In this document: piece after piece, positions 53,579 to 55,697 of the stretch
Layout: each line of letters begins with the position of its first letter
Numbering within the stretch: position 1 is the first letter of the stretch
Assembly: GCF_000430625.1 (NCBI RefSeq)
Contig: NZ_AUMJ01000004.1
Location: 179,502-235,198 of the forward strand
Source of the DNA: Aneurinibacillus terranovensis DSM 18919
GTDB lineage: Bacteria > Bacillota > Bacilli > Aneurinibacillales > Aneurinibacillaceae
Direction: 5' to 3'
Length of the DNA: 55,697 nt
Position numbers and translations under genes: made by a program
The notes under the pieces: model-generated
What the model was told of the DNA's origin: nothing
Databases searched by the model: none
Seen by the model: only the letters and a program-made list of their open reading frames with translations

Positions 53579-54925
53579 TTATACAGAATAGCTTGTTTTA
53601 CTTGTTTTCTGTTCAGAACCGCCGGCTTCACTTAATGTTAATTCTTTTGTTTCCGGTGCCCAGGCAATGGATACAATCGATCCAATGACTAAAACGGCTG
53701 TAAGAGAAAGCATAGTAGGGAGCATACCAAAACTAGAAAGAGTGATAGGAAGCAGGAATGTTCCTACTGCAGATCCTAACCTGCTCATGGCCGTAGCAAA
53801 GCCGACTCCACTGGAGCGTACCTCTGTTGGAAAACTCTCTGCAGGGAATACGCCTACCAGGTTACTCGCTGCTGACAAAATTAATGTGAAAATGGCAAAT
53901 GCAATAATTATAAAGATAGTGGCACTGCTTGGCAAAACACTAAGCACGAATAACGAAGCGCTGAGGATAATAAAAGAACTGATTAAGAAGCCTCTGCGTG
54001 AAAATTTAATCGTAAACCAAATCCCTAGTACTGCACCTACGACAAGTAAGGCGTTTAATAGCAAGTCTGTTCCAAAACCTTGTTTTAGTCCCATACTCTC
54101 AAGTATAGTCGGAAGAAAAGTGTAAATAGCAAAGTATGGAATAACGAGACAGATGAAAAATAAACTGTTAAACGCGGTACGCTTTCTAAATTTCTTGCTA
54201 AATAGAACGGCAAAGCTGCTATTTGTTTTCGTAACAGGAGTTTCATCATCAAGAACTATATTCGGTCCAACATATTTTTTTACAATTTCTCTTGCATCTT
54301 CGATACGTCCTTTGTTAATAAGCCATCTTGGCGACTCCGGTGTTCCCATACGCAGGAGAAGGATAGCAAAAGCCGGAATAGCAGCAGATGCAAGCATCCA
54401 GCGCCATGCGTTAGGACTAGAATCAATAAAATAATAACCTAGTACACTAGCAGTAACATATCCAAACGTCCAAATCACACTAAATGATCCGAGTAAAGCC
54501 CCACGATGTTTCCTTGGCAAAAATTCTGCCAGCATGGTATGTCCAACACTGTAGTCTCCGCCCAAACCGATCCCGATCAGAACCCGTAAAATAAAGAGTT
54601 CCATTGCATTATGAACAAACAACTGCATAAAGGATGCTGCGGTAATAATTAAGAAGCTCGTAACAAATATTTTTTGCCTACCGATATAATCTGAAATCCA
54701 GCCAAGAAATAAACTTCCCAAAAAGAGCCCTATTAAAGCTGAGCTGCCAATCAAGCCAACCCAAAACGGAGTAAGGCCCATTTGAGGAGTAATTACCGTA
54801 AGAGCCATACCAATCAGCCCGAGGACATATCCATCGTTAAAATGTGCACCGAATGTGAGCCCTGCCATTTTGAAGTGAAACTTATTAAGCGGGGCATCAT
54901 CAAGCTTAATTTTTTGTTCAACCAT
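53579..54925 (-). CDS. MFS transporter (sugar or organic acid porter type)
   Basis: The 448-residue protein is a 12-helix major facilitator. The loop between helices 2 and 3 carries GWISDYIGRQKIF (motif A), the sixth-helix end is PESPRWLINKGRIEDAREIV, and the second half repeats the pattern. Such RxxxGR-type proteins include sugar, aromatic acid and metabolite porters; the substrate cannot be told. It is convergent with the IclR gene. A cre-like sequence lies about 80 bases before the ATG, suggesting carbon catabolite control by CcpA. AAAGAGGCGAG lies about ten bases before the start. Confidence 0.93.
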   Translation of the reverse strand: MVEQKIKLDDAPLNKFHFKMAGLTFGAHFNDGYVLGLIGMALTVITPQMGLTPFWVGLIGSSALIGLFLGSLFLGWISDYIGRQKIFVTSFLIITAASFMQLFVHNAMELFILRVLIGIGLGGDYSVGHTMLAEFLPRKHRGALLGSFSVIWTFGYVTASVLGYYFIDSSPNAWRWMLASAAIPAFAILLLRMGTPESPRWLINKGRIEDAREIVKKYVGPNIVLDDETPVTKTNSSFAVLFSKKFRKRTAFNSLFFICLVIPYFAIYTFLPTILESMGLKQGFGTDLLLNALLVVGAVLGIWFTIKFSRRGFLISSFIILSASLFVLSVLPSSATIFIIIAFAIFTLILSAASNLVGVFPAESFPTEVRSSGVGFATAMSRLGSAVGTFLLPITLSSFGMLPTMLSLTAVLVIGSIVSIAWAPETKELTLSEAGGSEQKTSKTSYSV

Positions 54926-55003
54926 AGTTATCTCGCCTCTTTTCTTTATTTCGGTATTTAAATTAATGACAAATAATTACACTCACGATGTCTGTTTTAA
55001 AAA

Positions 55004-55017
55004 AGAAAACGTTTACA
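55004..55017. promoter_or_regulatory. cre-like catabolite response element
   Basis: AGAAAACGTTTACA matches 13 of 14 positions of the Bacillus cre consensus TGWAANCGNTNWCA. It lies about 80 bases before the start of the minus-strand MFS gene, a normal place for CcpA control. Confidence 0.6.
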
Positions 55018-55222
55018 AATTAGGTGTGTGATAATAAGAGAATGCTTTTGAAAACATAATCGTTCACATTATGAACTATTTATTCGCTATTTGAAGGTTA
55101 GCAAAATTATAAAATGTAACACGAATGTATGTCAAACTAATTTTTTGAAATTTATAAAATGACGAGTTTTACATGTATGGGCTTGAAAAACAGAGGGATG
55201 GAATTTCTTGAACAAAATAAAA

Positions 55223-55259
55223 AGGCTTCTCGCTTTAGATATGCCTAAAGTAAAAGCCT
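55223..55259 (-). terminator. Terminator of the AAA+ ATPase gene
   Basis: Read on the minus strand, AGGCTT and AAGCCT arms (55223-55228 with 55254-55259) enclose CTTTAG/CTAAAG (55233-55238 with 55245-55250) and are followed by TTTTATTTTG. It lies about 180 bases beyond the stop of the ATPase gene. Confidence 0.65.
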
Positions 55260-55323
55260 GCATGGGGATGCCTCCTGTTTTCTTGTTTAGTGATTAGCCA
55301 AGGTTGGGAGAAATTTTTTGTGC

Positions 55324-55430
55324 TGTCGAAATAATGTGGGTGTTAATGACGTAGTATATCGTCCCGAAGGTGACGGCGTTAGTTGTCCGCAAATTGACGA
55401 ATCTATTGTCCAAGTGTCATTTGAAAAAAG
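55324..55430. mobile_element. Possible terminal region of a transposon
   Basis: From TGTCGAAATAATGTGGG (55324) onward the DNA has several short repeats: TTGTCC at 55383 and 55406, and several TGACG/ATTGACG units. It lies directly behind a gene for an ATPase of the type that helps DDE transposases. Together these suggest one end of an insertion element whose other end, and transposase, lie to the right of the window. Terminal inverted repeats and target duplication cannot be tested here. Confidence 0.4.
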
Positions 55431-55436
55431 GGAGAA

Positions 55437-55697
55437 TCATGATAATTCTCCCTCAATCACCCGTTTGACCATGTGATCATCAATAATTCGATGTCCGTTC
55501 TGTGCTCCATAAAGTAAACAGTGCGTACATACCTTGTTGATGAGCCTTGCGGCCCCTCCGGAATAGCGGTGGATTTCATCTAATGCACCGTCAGAAAAGA
55601 TTTGTTGGTCTACTCCTGCATAGTGAAGATGCCGTGCCACATACTCGTCAACCTGTGCACGATCATAATGACCCAGTCTGCATTGAAGGTCGATTCT
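55437..55697 (-). CDS. AAA+ ATPase of transposition helper type, C-terminal part
   Basis: The minus-strand frame runs off the right edge; 86 residues of the C-terminus are visible. The stretch YAGVDQQIFSDGALDEIHRY followed by SGGAARLINKVCTHCLLYGA is the C-terminal lid of ExeA/TniB-like AAA+ ATPases. In Firmicutes close relatives travel with DDE transposases and resemble IstB/TnsC helpers. Walker motifs lie outside the window. A terminator follows on the minus strand. Confidence 0.75.
   Translation of the reverse strand, partial: RIDLQCRLGHYDRAQVDEYVARHLHYAGVDQQIFSDGALDEIHRYSGGAARLINKVCTHCLLYGAQNGHRIIDDHMVKRVIEGELS

Larger units (their letters stand above)
54926..55436. other. AT-rich gap between the MFS gene and the transposon-type ATPase
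   Basis: The 511 bases hold no convincing gene. They contain the upstream region of the MFS gene with a cre-like site (55004-55017), a minus-strand terminator hairpin (55223-55259), and a stretch near 55324-55430 that looks like the end of a mobile element. The first ~200 bases are very AT-rich. Confidence 0.6.

Noticed and set aside
55324-55330. TGTCGAA, a perfect Spo0A box
   Set aside because: A single seven-base match in a region better explained as a transposon end; no neighbouring second box or promoter.

Overview
The window is chromosome from an endospore-forming, flagellated Gram-positive bacterium of the order Bacillales. The evidence is the cheW-cheC-cheD-sigD end of a fla/che operon running into rpsB-tsf-pyrH-frr, the polC and rimP-nusA-infB blocks, dipicolinate synthase genes dpaA-dpaB, an H-type small acid-soluble spore protein, a CotF-like coat protein, and strong GGAGG ribosome-binding sites with frequent TTG/GTG starts. 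Aneurinibacillus/Brevibacillus-like is my best guess from gene content (dut behind mlpA, single-chain GlyQS, FapA next to sigD), but the genus is not proven.

Layout. 1-5.5 kb: end of the motility/chemotaxis operon (cheA tail, cheW, cheC, cheD, a small membrane protein, sigD, fapA, a hydrophilic protein, a SwrB-like protein). 5.5-14.7 kb: translation and envelope genes (rpsB, tsf, pyrH, frr, uppS, cdsA, dxr, rasP, proS). 14.8-19.1 kb: polC. 19.1-29.9 kb: rimP-nusA-rnpM-rplGA-infB-rbfA-nrnA-truB-ribF, then rpsO and pnp. 30-39.9 kb: ylxY, mlpA, dut, ymxH, dpaA-dpaB, asd-dapG-dapA, rnjB. This part follows the Bacillus subtilis order closely, with small insertions.

After rnjB the B. subtilis-like order stops (no tepA-spoIIIE). 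40-43.2 kb is a spore/stress patch: sspH on the minus strand, an ECF sigma/anti-sigma pair, two small unknown genes, a densely base-paired intergenic region that looks like an undescribed or unassigned pseudoknotted RNA (about 42183-42430), and a CotF-like coat protein. 43.4-51.8 kb holds a chemoreceptor, a TauE/SafE-type exporter, a molybdate transporter modABC facing a regulator with a molybdate-binding-like domain, an SGNH hydrolase with its middle missing, and glyQS behind a glycine T-box riboswitch.

From about 51.9 kb the DNA looks more AT-rich and accessory: a truncated GntR regulator, an apparently leaderless IclR regulator, a convergent MFS transporter with a cre-like site, and at the edge the C-terminus of an AAA+ ATPase of the kind carried by transposons.

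How the genes work together: the dpa/asd/dap block makes aspartate semialdehyde and dihydrodipicolinate and diverts the latter to spore dipicolinate; rimP to rbfA couples ribosome maturation, initiation and transcription elongation; ribosomal and tRNA-synthetase genes carry candidate RNA leaders (rpsB, nusA operon, rpsO, glyQS) in front of them. Coordinates of promoters and hairpins were read by eye; no folding, database or alignment program was run.
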